This document shows positions 13,201 through 21,713 of a stretch of DNA of 64,000 bases, piece after piece (within the stretch, counting starts at the first letter, position 1; each line of letters begins with the position of its first letter). The stretch is from Ashinkailepas kermadecensis (lineage: Eukaryota; Arthropoda; Thecostraca; Neolepadidae). Both the position numbers and the translations under genes were made by a program. Below the pieces are notes generated by a model. It was given only the letters and a program-made list of their open reading frames with translations. It made no database searches and was not told the DNA's origin. The stretch is taken from NCBI GenBank assembly GCA_034440615.1, contig JAOTOM010004666.1:62001-126000 (forward strand). Direction: 5' to 3'.

Positions 13201-16200
13201 ATGAAAGGCATAGAACAGCATGATAATGGAAGTACGGTCTCTTCTCGCTTCGAACACCGGCTTTCCAAAATAAGTACCGGCAACTCGGGGTCTTGCAGCA
13301 TCCCAAGATGAGGGGATGGTTTCCTATAATCAATAACGTCACGAGAAATTGGTAGTGAAGCTTGACCCACCCAGTTCCGCACCTCATTGTCATGAATTTA
13401 TACACTCTAAAAATTGGCGCTGTGGCAAAACGATAACACAATGTTTGGCCCCAGGGAGATGATTACCTGCTAGATGGCCAAACCAACTGACGTTCTGCTT
13501 CCATTTCAGGAGTTCACGTGCGCCATGGTGGACAACTGTCCGCAGGTGGAGGACGAACAGGCCCAGTTCGACGTGTTCATGACCAACTTCCAGCGCCACT
13601 ACAGCACCAACCGAGCACCGTTCGGCCTCTACTTCCACACCGGCTGGTTCCAGAAACATTCCAATCTCAGGGCTCTAACTGTGAGTTGCCGCCCACTGCT
13701 GGTTGCTGACACGACAGAGACGAGACCAGAAACTTATGTGGGCTGAGATCGAGCAAAAGTTGGACAGGGTCTTTCTCCGATGTCGCGATCCGCACCCGAA
13801 AATATGCGTAGGGAATAGCATAAGTGTACTTAGGGAGTAGCACCAGGTCAACGCCAACTGTGGTTCAGTCTCTTGTTTATGAGTCTTTTAGCAGCATGGA
13901 AAGCGCACGTTTCCAACGCTGTATTTAGGGTCATTTCTCTCTACAGCCTATTCAAAATGATTGTATGTCATACGGCATGCGCCATACCCCGTCATACCGG
14001 GGAATGATGACGATCACTTGATACTGCCTGGCCCAAAAAAAGACTGAGAATAATTGAGAACTACTGTGTTGCCAACCGTGAGAAACACGGAAGATCTACC
14101 CCGGTTCTGTTTTCCTCGATCAAGACAATCTCGATGCCTGGCATACTTCGCTGCACGGGTATTATTCAATGAAATTAAGTTGTAGTACTTCAGCAGCTTA
14201 GGCTGCCGTGAGAACTCAATTTGATTTTCAGCTTGCCGGGGGCTTAAAGTTAGGCTAATGCACTATGGCTTATGGTCCACAAGTGATCGGTAGCACTGCA
14301 TCGCTTTGGAAAGTATGCAATTTTCGCCGGTGTCGGCTTCTAGTCCGACCTGTTGATTGGGGTGTTCTGGAGTTGTCGTGGCCCAGCGTGGTACATGATC
14401 AGCCACGAAGCCCTGTGACCCAGCTTGGTACGTGACCAGACACGAGGCCTGTGACACAGTTTGTTGCGTGACCACCCACGAGGCCCTGTGACCCAGCTTG
14501 GTGCGTAGCCACCCACGAGGCCCTGTGACCCAGCTTGATGCGTAACCACCCACGAGGCCATGTGACCCAGCTTGGTGCGTAACCACCCACGAGGCCCTGT
14601 GACCCAGCTTGGTGCGTAGCCACTCACGAGGCCCTGTGACCCAACTTGGTGCGTAACCACCCACGAGGCCCTGTGACCCAGCTTGGTGCGTAGCCACTCA
14701 CGAGGCCCTGTGACCCAGCTTGGTGCGTAACCACCCACGAGGCCCTGTGACCCAGCTTGGTGCGTAACCACCCACGAGGCCCTGTGACCCAGCTTGGTGC
14801 GTAACCACCCACGAGGCCCTGTGACCCAGCTCGATGGGGGCGTCGGTAGCTCAGTGGTTAAGCTGAGCGTCTGGTAAGCCAGAGGTACGGGGTTCGATTC
14901 CCCGCAGTGCCCGCCCTTCCTGCCAGGGTGAGAGGCAGGCGACGCCATATAGCCTCAGCTGCTGAGTGCGTCGTAAAAGTCGCAATCACCACGATCAAGC
15001 TTGGTGCGTGACCACCCTCAAGGCCCTGTGACCCAGCTTGGTGCGTGATAAATCACCCACGAGGCCCTGTGACCCAGCTTGGTGCGTGATCAGCTACGAG
15101 GCTCCGTGACCCAGCTTGGTGCGTGACCAGACACGAGGCCCTGTGACCCAGCTTGGTGCGTGACTAGACACGAGGCCCTGTGACCCAGTTTGGTACGTGA
15201 CCAGACACGAGGCCCTGTGACCCAGTTTGGTACGTGACCAGACACGAGGCCCTGTGACCCAGCTTGGTACGTGACCAGACACAAGGCCCTGTGACCCAGC
15301 TTGGTACGTGACCAGACACGAGGCCCTGTGACCCAGCTTGGTGCGTGACCAGACACGAGGCTCTGTGGCCCAGCTTGGTACGTCACCAGACACAAGGCTC
15401 TATGGCCCAGCTCGGTACGTGACCAGACACGAGGCCCTGTGACCCAGCTTGGTGCGTGATCAGCCACGTGGCTCTGTGACCCAGCTTGGTGCAAAGCCAC
15501 CCACGAGGCCCTGTGACCCAGCTCGGTACGTGACTAGACACGAGGCCCTGTGACCCAGCTTGGTGCGTGACTAGACACGAGGCCCTGTGACCCAGTTTGG
15601 TACGTGACCAGACACGAGGCCCTGTGACCCAGCTTGGTGCGTGACTAGACACGAGGCCCTGTGACCCAGTTTGGTACGTGACCAGACACGAGGCCCTGTG
15701 ACATAGCTTGGTGCTCTACCAGGTCCGAGTCCCTGTGACCTAGCTTGGTGCGTGATCAGCTCCGATGTCCTGTGACCCAGCCTGGTGTATGTGGCAGCGG
15801 TTCCTAGACGCCATCGGTCAAAAGCAGGACGTGTGGGTGGTGAACAACAGGGAGGCGATCCAGTGGATGCAGAAGCCGGTGCCGCTGTCCCAAATCAACT
15901 CGATGGAGGAATGGAAGTGCGGCAAGCAGGTACTTGTGTGTGTATGTGTGTGTGTGTGTGTATGTGTGTGTATGTGTGTGTGTGTGTGTGTGAGTGTGCG
16001 TGCGTGTGTGTGTGTTGTGTGTGTGTGTGTTTGCTTGTGTGCGTGCGCGCGTGCGTTCGTGCTTGCGTGCGTGCGTGCGTGCGTGCGGGCGTGCGGGCGT
16101 GCGTACGCGCGTGTGTGCGTACGTGCGCGCTTGCGTGTTGGATGAGGTGCGGGAAGAACAGAAAGGCATACAAGTTTCAACACTCAGCAGTGATGTTTCC

Positions 16201-17290
16201 GGATGTTATTCTAAATCAGCGGCTCTCAGCACCTCGCTGGTTATTTCTGTCCCGAGCGAAAGCTTACATTAATTTCTCACTCACAAGAGGAAGCACGAAA
16301 CACTCAGTTCACATTCATCTCCTTTGATCTTCTCATACCCTTATTTTATCTCCCCGAATATATCTCCTCTTTTGGAATCATCTGGCTAAAGAGCTTCTGC
16401 TTTAAATGGTGCCACAGATGTAAATTTAGATGAGGGCTTGATAGGTGTTGGATGGGCACGGAATGCGTCTTACCTGAGATGTTAATGGAGAAAACAAGGT
16501 GTGGGAATGTACCGACACTCTGACCCGAGGTACCATGGCATGTACATACCACTGAGGGGCAGGGTGTGATAATATACCGACATTGTCTAACCCGAGGTAC
16601 CATGACAGGGTGTGAGAGTATACCGACGCTCTGATCCAAGGTACCACGGCAGGTACCACTGGAGGACAGGGTGTGAGAATATACCGACACTGTCTAACCC
16701 GAGGTACCATGACAGGGTGTGAGAGTATACCGACGCTCTGACCCAAGGTACCACGGCAGGTACCACTGGAGTACAGGGTGTGAGAATATATCGACACTGT
16801 CTAACCCGAGGTACCATGACAGGGTGTGAGAGTATACTGACACACTGACCCAAGGTACCACGGCAGGTACCACTGGAGTACAGGGTGTGAGAATATACCG
16901 ACACTGTCTAACCCGAGGTACCATGACAGGGTGTGAGAGTATACCGACGCTCTGACCCAAGGCACCATGGCAGGTGCCACTGGAGTACAGGGTGTGAGAA
17001 TATACCGACACTGTCTAACCCGAGGTACCATGACAGGGTGTGAGAGTATACTGACGCTCTGACCCAAGGTACCACGGCAGGTACCACTGGTGTACAGGGT
17101 GTGAGAATATACCGTCACTGTCTGACCCGAGGTACCACGGCAGGTACCACTGGAGGACAAGGCATGCAACATCCCCAACACGTGTCGGCTGCACAGCCGG
17201 TTGCTGCGCACCGACCGCTACCTGTACACCTGCTTCGAATGTCCCAATTCGTACCCGTGGATCCGCGATGAGTTCGGCGTGGACCTCTAA
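1044..17290 (+). CDS. Chitin deacetylase, group I (serpentine/vermiform-like), nine visible exons, 5' end missing
   Basis: Secreted enzyme expected to remove acetyl groups from chitin in cuticle or tracheal matrix, a metal-dependent carbohydrate esterase family 4 reaction. Joining 1044-1148, 4073-4213, 5435-5559, 8037-8245, 11384-11505, 12722-12951, 13510-13680, 15798-15929 and about 17144-17290 gives one open frame with phases 1,1,0,2,1,0,0,0 and GT/AG at every intron. Domain order is the end of a CBM14 chitin-binding domain, a complete LDLa module, then the NodB deacetylase domain. Visible deacetylase motifs are TFDDA (motif 1), HSITH split across exons 4 and 5 (motif 2), RVPFLRVG (motif 3), GLYFHTGWF (motif 4) and DVWVV (motif 5). 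CBM14+LDLa+deacetylase is the layout of insect CDA1/CDA2. About 460 residues are visible; insect homologues have roughly 540, so the signal peptide and first half of CBM14 are missing. CDA1 versus CDA2 cannot be decided here. No clear AATAAA was found soon after the stop. Confidence 0.93.
1188..1732. repeat. Compound microsatellite (CT)n then (TGTCTC)n
   Basis: About 35 CT units (1188-1257) pass into about 79 nearly perfect TGTCTC units (to 1732), with one CT slip near 1368. It starts about 40 bases after the splice donor of the first visible exon. The open frames across it on both strands are repeat artefacts. Confidence 0.98.
1733..3580. other. Intron 1 interior: degenerate minisatellite and TIR-like end
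   Basis: From about 2220 to 2490 a decayed unit of roughly 25-30 bp recurs (gcagggcactaagtagagca and variants). At about 3260 the stretch cagtggcgtagctaggaat resembles the terminus common on hAT-like small elements in invertebrates; no second end was paired. No coding sequence was recognised. Confidence 0.45.
3581..4072. repeat. 27/26-bp minisatellite ending at the exon 2 splice acceptor
   Basis: About 13 copies of a 27-bp unit (gtgacgacccgagattgtgc plus tgtagag) to about 3945, then a decayed stretch and three to four copies of a related 26-bp unit (agacaactctgagacttgtg plus ctgcag) that run directly into the acceptor at 4072. Some units carry the variant gacaatctgatatcg. The open frames across the array are artefacts of a 27-bp unit without stops. 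Confidence 0.95.
4073..4213 (+). CDS. Chitin deacetylase exon 2: LDLa module
   Basis: Encodes EVTTPRPIMNTIEP, then a six-cysteine LDL-receptor class A module from ICPAREHACGTGDCIPADLF to CDGQADCPDGSDEG, with the acidic calcium-binding DGSDE end. It enters in phase 1 after tgtcgcag and leaves in phase 1 at GAGG|GTAGGT. The first bases of the exon (AGGTGACGAC) are also the core of the 27-bp array that fills the end of the preceding intron. In this family the LDLa module sits between the chitin-binding and catalytic domains. Confidence 0.93.
4214..4750. repeat. 12-bp and ~75-110 bp tandem repeats starting at the exon 2 donor
   Basis: The intron starts GTAGGTCACGGGCAGG and at once becomes about nine copies of a 12-bp unit (gggtcactggca / gggtcacgggca) to about 4310. 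A longer unit containing gtcagcgtctgaagatcact follows, with copies near 4333, 4409, 4519, 4614 and 4690. Confidence 0.9.
4751..5434. other. Intron 2 interior with 84-bp tandem duplication
   Basis: AT-rich sequence to about 5240, then two adjacent diverged copies of an 84-bp unit (5243-5326 and 5327-5410), each starting gtggtccgt and containing gtcggtcaccagtctgatg. The duplication ends about 25 bases before the exon 3 acceptor. Confidence 0.8.
5435..5559 (+). CDS. Chitin deacetylase exon 3: LDLa to catalytic-domain linker
   Basis: Encodes WCDPENDPNAAPRCDYANC, then SLPYCWCSTDGTLIPGNLEP and NQ, the cysteine-rich linker that precedes the deacetylase domain in group I enzymes. The acceptor is gtgctgcag and the donor CCAACCAG|GTAACG. 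It enters in phase 1 and exits in phase 0. Confidence 0.93.
5583..6640. repeat. 22-bp minisatellite, about 48 copies
   Basis: The unit atgtcagctcagtacaccag plus cc or ca repeats with base variants through intron 3, beginning about 24 bases after the exon 3 donor. Three units equal 66 bases, so open frames with a 22-residue period appear. No codon bias or domain supports coding. Confidence 0.95.
6641..8036. other. Intron 3 remainder, nothing recognised
   Basis: Single-copy-looking AT-rich sequence without a supported exon, RNA gene or repeat array. It ends at the exon 4 acceptor. Confidence 0.5.
8037..8245 (+). CDS. Chitin deacetylase exon 4: catalytic motif 1 and start of motif 2
   Basis: Encodes VPQMVIITFDDAVNSQNIDL, followed by YKKLFNKEKRKNPNGCPHH and a segment ending GHEIAVHSIT. 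TFDDA carries the catalytic base and the metal-binding aspartate. HSIT begins the metal-binding HSxxH motif that is completed by the first histidine codon of exon 5. Acceptor gcggcag, donor ATCAC|GTGAGA; enters in phase 0 and exits in phase 2. Confidence 0.95.
8246..8470. repeat. GA-rich polypurine tract after exon 4 donor
   Basis: Almost purine-only plus strand (gagagaggaacaggagacag, gaaaagaagggagaggagag and similar) starting at the splice donor. It is low-complexity rather than a strict tandem array. Confidence 0.8.
8471..9899. other. Intron 4 interior, nothing recognised
   Basis: Mixed-composition sequence with scattered short open frames in all directions. No exon, array or structural RNA could be supported. 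Confidence 0.5.
9900..10090 (-). mobile_element. tRNA-derived SINE (minus strand)
   Basis: Read on the minus strand, a tRNA-like head (GGTAGCTCAGCTGGTTAGAG, with A box TAGCTCAGCTGG, at about 10084-10060) is followed by a B-box-like GGGTTAGAGTCGC and a unique tail including a GGCTTGGAGGGTCTG stretch. The region where the anticodon arm should be (gcctgcactggtctcccctg) does not fold like a functional tRNA. It lies inside intron 4. The open frame across it on the minus strand is an artefact. Confidence 0.7.
10091..10728. other. Intron 4, AT-rich, nothing recognised
   Basis: AT-rich stretch with an A-rich run near 10585-10640. No exon or repeat family identified. Confidence 0.45.
10729..11355. 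repeat. 23-bp minisatellite, about 27 copies, before exon 5
   Basis: Very homogeneous unit cacctggtgagagggtcacg plus gcc, with a few short or hybrid units near 11005-11100. It stops 28 bases before the exon 5 acceptor. Every unit contains CTG|GTGAGA, a good match to a splice donor. Confidence 0.97.
11384..11505 (+). CDS. Chitin deacetylase exon 5: completes HSITH motif
   Basis: After the split Thr codon it encodes HRLPESWWTNNATIEEWFDE and MVGQANIINRYGGVDMEDMW. The leading His completes motif 2. NATIEEWFDEMVGQANIIN is highly typical of CDA1/CDA2. The acceptor gccgccag lies just after a 23-bp tandem array; the donor is ATGTGGG|GTGAGT. Exits in phase 1. Confidence 0.95.
11506..12721. other. Intron 5: degenerate repeats and poly-C before acceptor
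   Basis: From about 11535 to 11830 a decayed unit of around 30 bp recurs (cagtgacgtcactgagggaa and variants). A small block of gtgacctgtgatct-type repeats lies at about 12478-12535. A run of 13 or more C residues precedes the exon 6 acceptor. Nothing else recognised. Confidence 0.7.
12722..12951 (+). CDS. Chitin deacetylase exon 6: catalytic motif 3
   Basis: Encodes GVRVPFLRVGWNRQFVMMRE, then FGFVYDSSITAPYSRIPFW and a stretch ending IWEMVMNQLKVN. RVPFLRVG is the substrate-groove motif 3 in the form found in group I enzymes. The acceptor follows a run of 13 or more C residues (cgtcag); the donor is GTCAAC|GTGAGT. Enters in phase 1 and exits in phase 0. Confidence 0.95.
12952..13509. other. 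Intron 6, short, no array
   Basis: The 558-bp intron between exons 6 and 7 starts with imprecise GTCGGN-type hexamers to about 13080, then unique sequence. Nothing else recognised. Confidence 0.6.
13510..13680 (+). CDS. Chitin deacetylase exon 7: catalytic motif 4
   Basis: Encodes EFTCAMVDNCPQVEDEQAQF through NFQRHYSTNRAPFGLYFHTG and WFQKHSNLRALT. GLYFHTGWF is motif 4. Acceptor ccatttcag, donor GGCTCTAACT|GTGAGT, phase 0 at both ends. Confidence 0.94.
13681..14390. other. Intron 7 first part, nothing recognised
   Basis: Unique-looking sequence between the exon 7 donor and the 37-bp array. Confidence 0.5.
14391..15797. repeat. 37-bp minisatellite interrupted by a SINE, ending at exon 8 acceptor
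   Basis: The unit acccagcttggtgcgtaacc plus acccacgaggccctgtg recurs about 12 times before and about 21 times after an inserted SINE (about 14833-14995). Left-side units mostly read gcgtaaccacccac or gcgtagccacccac; right-side units mostly read gtgaccagacac. The last decayed unit supplies the tatgtggcag acceptor of exon 8. Confidence 0.96.
14833..14990 (+). mobile_element. tRNA-derived SINE, copy A, inside the 37-bp array
   Basis: A tRNA-like head with A box (GTAGCTCAGTGGTTAAG), a CTGG/CCAG anticodon stem whose loop is shortened to about TAA, and a strong B box (GGGTTCGATTCCCC), then a tail containing GGCGACGCCATATAGCCT and TGCGTCGTAAAAG. The same tail is found after a different tRNA-like head at 37.1 kb, which defines a family. 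The short anticodon loop argues against a working tRNA gene. Array units lie on both sides, so it inserted into the array. A target duplication was not clear. Confidence 0.85.
15798..15929 (+). CDS. Chitin deacetylase exon 8: catalytic motif 5
   Basis: Encodes RFLDAIGQKQDVWVVNNREA followed by IQWMQKPVPLSQINSMEEWK and CGKQ. DVWVV is motif 5 of the deacetylase fold. The acceptor (tatgtggcag) is the decayed last unit of a 37-bp array; the donor CAAGCAG|GTACTT is followed within 7 bases by a GT-rich microsatellite. Phase 0 at both ends. Confidence 0.93.
15936..16138. repeat. GT-rich microsatellite after exon 8 donor
   Basis: TGTGTG runs with A interruptions pass into GCGT/GTGC and GGGCGT units. 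It begins about 7 bases after the donor GTACTT. Open frames on both strands here are artefacts. Confidence 0.97.
16139..16499. other. Intron 8 interior, nothing recognised
   Basis: Unique-looking sequence between the GT-rich tract and the 107-bp array. Confidence 0.5.
16500..17155. repeat. 107-bp satellite-like array running into exon 9
   Basis: About six units of 107 bp. Each has two related halves: gtgtgagaatataccgacac with ctaacccgaggtaccatgac, and gtgtgagagtataccgacgc with ccaaggtaccacggcaggta plus ccactggagtacag. The array has no gap to exon 9; the final unit reads into the exon's first codons. Confidence 0.95.
17144..17290 (+). CDS. Chitin deacetylase terminal exon 9
   Basis: Encodes ACNIPNTCRLHSRLLRTDRY and LYTCFECPNSYPWIRDEFGV, then DL and a TAA stop at 17288-17290. 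The cysteine-rich CNxPNxC...CxxCP...YPWIR tail is the conserved C-terminus of group I chitin deacetylases. The acceptor is ambiguous: in-frame AG sites end at 17143, 17155 and 17161. The first (ccacggcag) is the most acceptor-like but lies inside the last unit of the 107-bp array. Confidence 0.9.
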   Translation, partial: VPLEDKACNIPNTCRLHSRLLRTDRYLYTCFECPNSYPWIRDEFGVDL

Positions 17291-17997
17291 GCAGGCTCAG
17301 AGGAGGGCCGCAAGCACCCTCAGTAGCGCGGTATTGGCACTGACCTGAATCGACGGACAGCTGCACAAGTAGATTTATGCACGTATCGAGTGTGAAAAAG
17401 AAAAGAAGACAAAGTTGCACTCGAACAGTCCCTCAGTAAAAAAAATATGAATGGGCATATGGAGCCCACCATCGATTTCACAATCGCAGTTTTCCAACAC
17501 AATTTACATACAGAGCTGCATGTCTGACCTGTTGACCCATACTGGCAAGTTGCCAGCCAATCGGGGTCAAAAGTGTTGTTACGTTTTGTTATATATTGTT
17601 TTGTTATCAGTGTACAATGAGTTGTTGTTGCATTTCTTACGGAGTCGATTTGCTTCCGCAATGGAGAGAAGTATCAAGCTGTGTTATGGATTCGTGGGTA
17701 TGTATTCGATTCAGGCAACATTTTTGGTGCTCATTAACCATCAGTACTTTGCAAACACGTATGGTGTTGCGTGTGTCGTTGGCAACAGAAACACTTCTGA
17801 GAACAATTATTTGCATACAAATACTATTTGTGAGGAAATACGCAATGAACTAATGTAACTCATGCCTGTTTGTTCAGCGCCATAGTTGAAATGCATATTG
17901 CATTTCAGCGGTTTTAGCTGTTGAAGAACAATCGACATTGGCGTTTGGTCGAGTGATGTGCTGTTCTGCTGTGATGCTAAGATAGGAATGAGTTTGA
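17291..17997. other. 3' region of the chitin deacetylase gene
   Basis: Follows the stop codon. An A-run with nearby AATATG lies at 17440-17450, but no canonical AATAAA was seen, so the transcript end is not located. Confidence 0.4.
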
Positions 17998-18260
17998 CAG
18001 GGGCGGATCCAGGAGTTTTCATGAAGGGGGAGGAACGCTCATCTGGAGGGCGCCATTTTCTTGGAGGGGTGCCACGACTGAGGACTTTCGCAAGAGGGCT
18101 CCTTTTCCTATGAGAGAGCCTTTGGCTGAAAATTCCATTGAACGGGAAAGGGGAGGGGATGCACTTGGTGCACCTGCCCAGAGTGGCCTGTTTTTCCGGT
18201 CCGAGAGGCACCACCTTTCCGTGAGGACATGCCACTAGTGCTCCCCTGCATCCGCCCCTG
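17998..18260. mobile_element. Small non-autonomous hAT-like element
   Basis: A 263-bp stretch flanked by inverted ends: CAGGGGCGGATCCAGGAG on the left, and ctcccctgcatccgcccctg on the right as its imperfect complement. This terminus type is widespread on hAT-like MITEs in invertebrates. There is no transposase frame, and an 8-bp target duplication could not be seen, so the edges may have decayed. Confidence 0.6.
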
Positions 18261-21239
18261 GCCTATGGTGTTTGCGATGTTCGTGTTCTTTTCCCACCAA
18301 ATGCTTGGTATGGCCGGTGACGACGATGTACTGCCCGGTGACGGTGACGATGATGTACCTGGTGTACTATGCCCGTCCGGCGGTGCTTTACTGTACATAG
18401 GGTGTATTGCGTTGATTGTTGTGCCTTCAGGGTACAACTTGATTGTATGCCATATATTTAGCACAAGTAGTGTATCTACCATGTCCGTCGTTTCTTCATG
18501 TCGATGACTTGTTGTTACCACTTATAGAATGGTGTGGAGGCAATTCTACCAGGCTATTGAATGTCGCAAGGTTCGGGTCTTTAATAAACAACGACGTAGA
18601 ACGAGGCTCCCTTTTTATTCTTAGAAACCGTGACGTACGGGCGGGCATACGAAAAGACGAAAAGCAGAACATGCTTTCAACTTATACCTTTGCTATGTAT
18701 TCACATTCGCACACATTTTTAACACAATCAATGACGTTTTCAACGGGTCGTATTTTTTTAGGAGCTCGCTTACAGTAAGATCACTCGGGATGCTCTATAG
18801 CACGTTGGATTACATCAATAGTCCGTGGAGACATACGCTCTTGCTTCACACTCACCCAAGCAATGAATGCAGGGTTTAACAACCGGTTCGGCATAAGTTC
18901 CCAGAATCTGTATACGGACGCTGCAGAAGGTTGTGAAATTTAGGTTTAAGGTAAAACAGAAGGTTGTGAAAAAATCTGAAATTTTGCAGAAGGTTTTGAA
19001 ATTTAATCTATCATGAAATTTAGGACACTTCACCAAATGATTTCAGAATTAGACAAAGAGGGTGGAATTATATACTTAACTAGAATGGTCCATAGCTACC
19101 TGAAAACTAATGTGTGCACAATGCATGCACAAGTTGATTTAGATTTAGCATGTCGAGCTGCTCATTTGTATCATACCTTGGTTTATCGTGGAATCTTAGG
19201 TCGGTTGGTATAAGCTGCTTTGGAAAGTACCACTCCCACACATTGAACTTATGCAGATATTATTTAAGTGTCCATGTTGCATTTTTCCTCTAGTGCTAAG
19301 GTTTCCGGATTTAGCTGAATTTTAAGTATTAATTGGACATCATCATTGTCGTTCTGTATACGTCTAGCAGAGCCAGAGGCGTCGCCACCACGCAAAATTT
19401 GTTGGGTACGTGGTGGAGGATGGGGTGGGGTCTCCCAGCGAGTAACGAATCTGGTGGTGAGACGGCTTCATTGCATAATGGATCAGTCATATGCAACGAA
19501 GTTTACAGCACGTTTTGAATGCACCAATAATTCACTACAAATTCGTCTGCTCGCATCCAGCGCCGCTGAGAATGGAGATCTACAATTGTCGACTGGTAGC
19601 TGAACAACTACAATTGTCGACTGGTAGCTGAACAACACCTCGTGGATGAGGAATTTGGCTTCGTGCTTCCTTCAAGGTATAGTTATTGTCAATACGATCA
19701 TGGTAGAGTTGCAAGAATTTGGCCCATGCTACAAGCACTGGGACTGGAGGAGTCTGCCTGCACGTTTGCTTTGGATAAGGTACGAGTCGGCTGGGTCCAG
19801 GCCGTGAATGTTTTTACCATATGGCTGTGCTGGAATGGGACTGAGCTCGGATATTTCTGGATTCCTTACATCTCTAGTCCGTGGTATGCTGCTAGCTGGA
19901 GAAAATATAATATTGGCAGGAAACAAGCCAAGCAAGCAAGCACGAGTATCTGAGATGTGGTTTTTCCGGTAGCGAAAAATATTCAAAGTGGATCGCATCG
20001 GTCAGGAAGAAGAACATAGCATTGCAGAAAACGTACCTTGTGATAATATGACCTATGATGAAGTTTTCTGCTCGTGGACAACTTTCTAGAAAGCGACTGC
20101 AGTCACAATCAACACGCAACAATGTGAGTAAAGCCATGTGCAAAGTCTGTGTCTGGTCTGTGCCCTTAGAACTTGCCGAACGTTGTGCGGTGGCCGTCGT
20201 TCAGCGGTATAAAATCCACCGCCACAACCTTCGGATCGACCCGTCTCACCCTTTCACGAACCAGGTGGAGCACTACCACACCGTTCAGGCGCTTCTGCGT
20301 CATGGTATTCCTCAATGGCGTCTTGAGACGGCGGAGTACAGTGCCAACTCAGCTTCGTCTCCTTTATCCTCCACGGCCAATTCAAGGTGCCCAATGGGCG
20401 AAACGTCGAAGATGAATCAGGGACTCACCCAACACGATCCATAGGCCAGAACTTAAAGACATAGTCCAGATAACTATGGTCCAGACTATATGTGGTTCCA
20501 AGTTCTGCTCGCATACATTGAATGTTAGCATTTTCCATAAAATGCGATGCATTGTGCAGCTTATCAGCTGACGGTTTCAAAGTAACTTTGAGGCCTTTCA
20601 AGGTTTTGTTTATTTTTACAAACAAAATATCAGCATAATTCCAGAGTTACGACGGTTGAAAGTTGCTGGGTATACCTATACACAGGAACCCAAACACCAC
20701 CGCACCCAGTGGTGGCGACGCCCATAGGCAGGGTACATGCCCACCTAATGATAAATTGCACCTCCCCTTCTAAAAGTTGAGTCTGAAAGTTCAGAGCTCA
20801 TCCCCCCTCGTCTCTCTGCTCGACAGATGTCGTCCTCTGGCAACACCGCAACACTTTTCAATATCGTGATTCAAATTGAAATTGTGTTAAATAAACCTGG
20901 TGAGCTCTCTCTATTGTCGTTTGTGGGTTGCGAATGCATTATGCAAGAGCACTGGGCTTCCATTGCAATCAGTGCTTTGATTGCTGGTGAAAAGACGGGA
21001 ACATTACTGGTCGGAGTTTGTTTTCAAGGTTCATTGAGCTGCTTGAGCAATACCAATGATTGTTATGAGCGGCGACTCGTCTGAGAGTATGCGGTCGGCC
21101 TGCGCTTTGTCGCCAGCATGGTGCAGTCTCTCAGGCACAATGTAGCGGCAGCGGTACCCTTCCCCGGCGGCAGCCCAGCTGACCAGCAGCTAGCATACTG
21201 AATGGGCGTTCATTCGCCCGGGTTTTTGCAACGTATTTA
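18261..21239. other. Intergenic, nothing recognised apart from a 28-bp duplication
   Basis: Low-complexity-free, mostly AT-rich sequence. A 28-bp segment (ctacaattgtcgactggtag...) is present twice in tandem at 19580-19635. A TIR-like word (cagtggtggcgacgcccata) occurs near 20709. Short open frames have no recognisable domain. Confidence 0.45.
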
Positions 21240-21713
21240 CCTGAGTTTTTTTCGGCGGCCGACCCCGCGTGCGGCACCGTACGGAGAGCCGTAGTCGGCC
21301 GGGATGGCCGGCGCGCCGTGCGCGGCTCCGCCAATCAGAAGCGCCGACAGTCGGCTACCGATCGGCGGAGACGTGGAGCTGCCGCGGCCGGCGCACTGCA
21401 CCAGTACCGGCGGCCGGACAGAGCGCCAGGGACGGCCACGTGCGTGCCTCTCCCCGGCGCCTTCGATCTTGCGCGCCGCTCGGTGGCTTTGACCTTCTTT
21501 CGCCGGCCGACCAATAGGCGGTGAGCGGCGAGAGTGTAGTGCGCAGTTTTTGTTGCGTTCCGTTTTGGAGGTGCGTGGGGGGAGTGCGGCGGCCGGTTGC
21601 GAGGTGCGGACGCGTGGTGGTGGTGGTGCGGCGAAACCGCGTGCGTCGGGCGGCGTTGATACGGAGAACGCAGCTGGGAGGTGCGGCGTGCAGCGGCGAG
21701 CCGAGGCCGGACG
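21240..21713 (+). promoter_or_regulatory. CpG-rich block, possible promoter and non-coding leader exon
   Basis: An abrupt GC/CpG-rich island in AT-rich surroundings (to about 21860). It has CCAAT at 21331 and 21511 in plus orientation, no TATA box, and ends in ACG|GTGAGT (intron from 21714). A leader exon here could splice to the acceptor at 37978, which opens the exon carrying a signal-peptide start codon. No protein family is recognised in the long overlapping frames, which are open because of the high GC content. Confidence 0.35.

Noticed and set aside
14848..14915. Functional tRNA gene
   Set aside because: Good A and B boxes, but the anticodon loop is shortened, and a SINE tail shared with 37.1 kb follows. 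It is a SINE head.
20055..20444. 129-residue plus-strand frame as a gene
   Set aside because: No recognised domain, no splice context, and an overlapping frame is equally open; support is insufficient.
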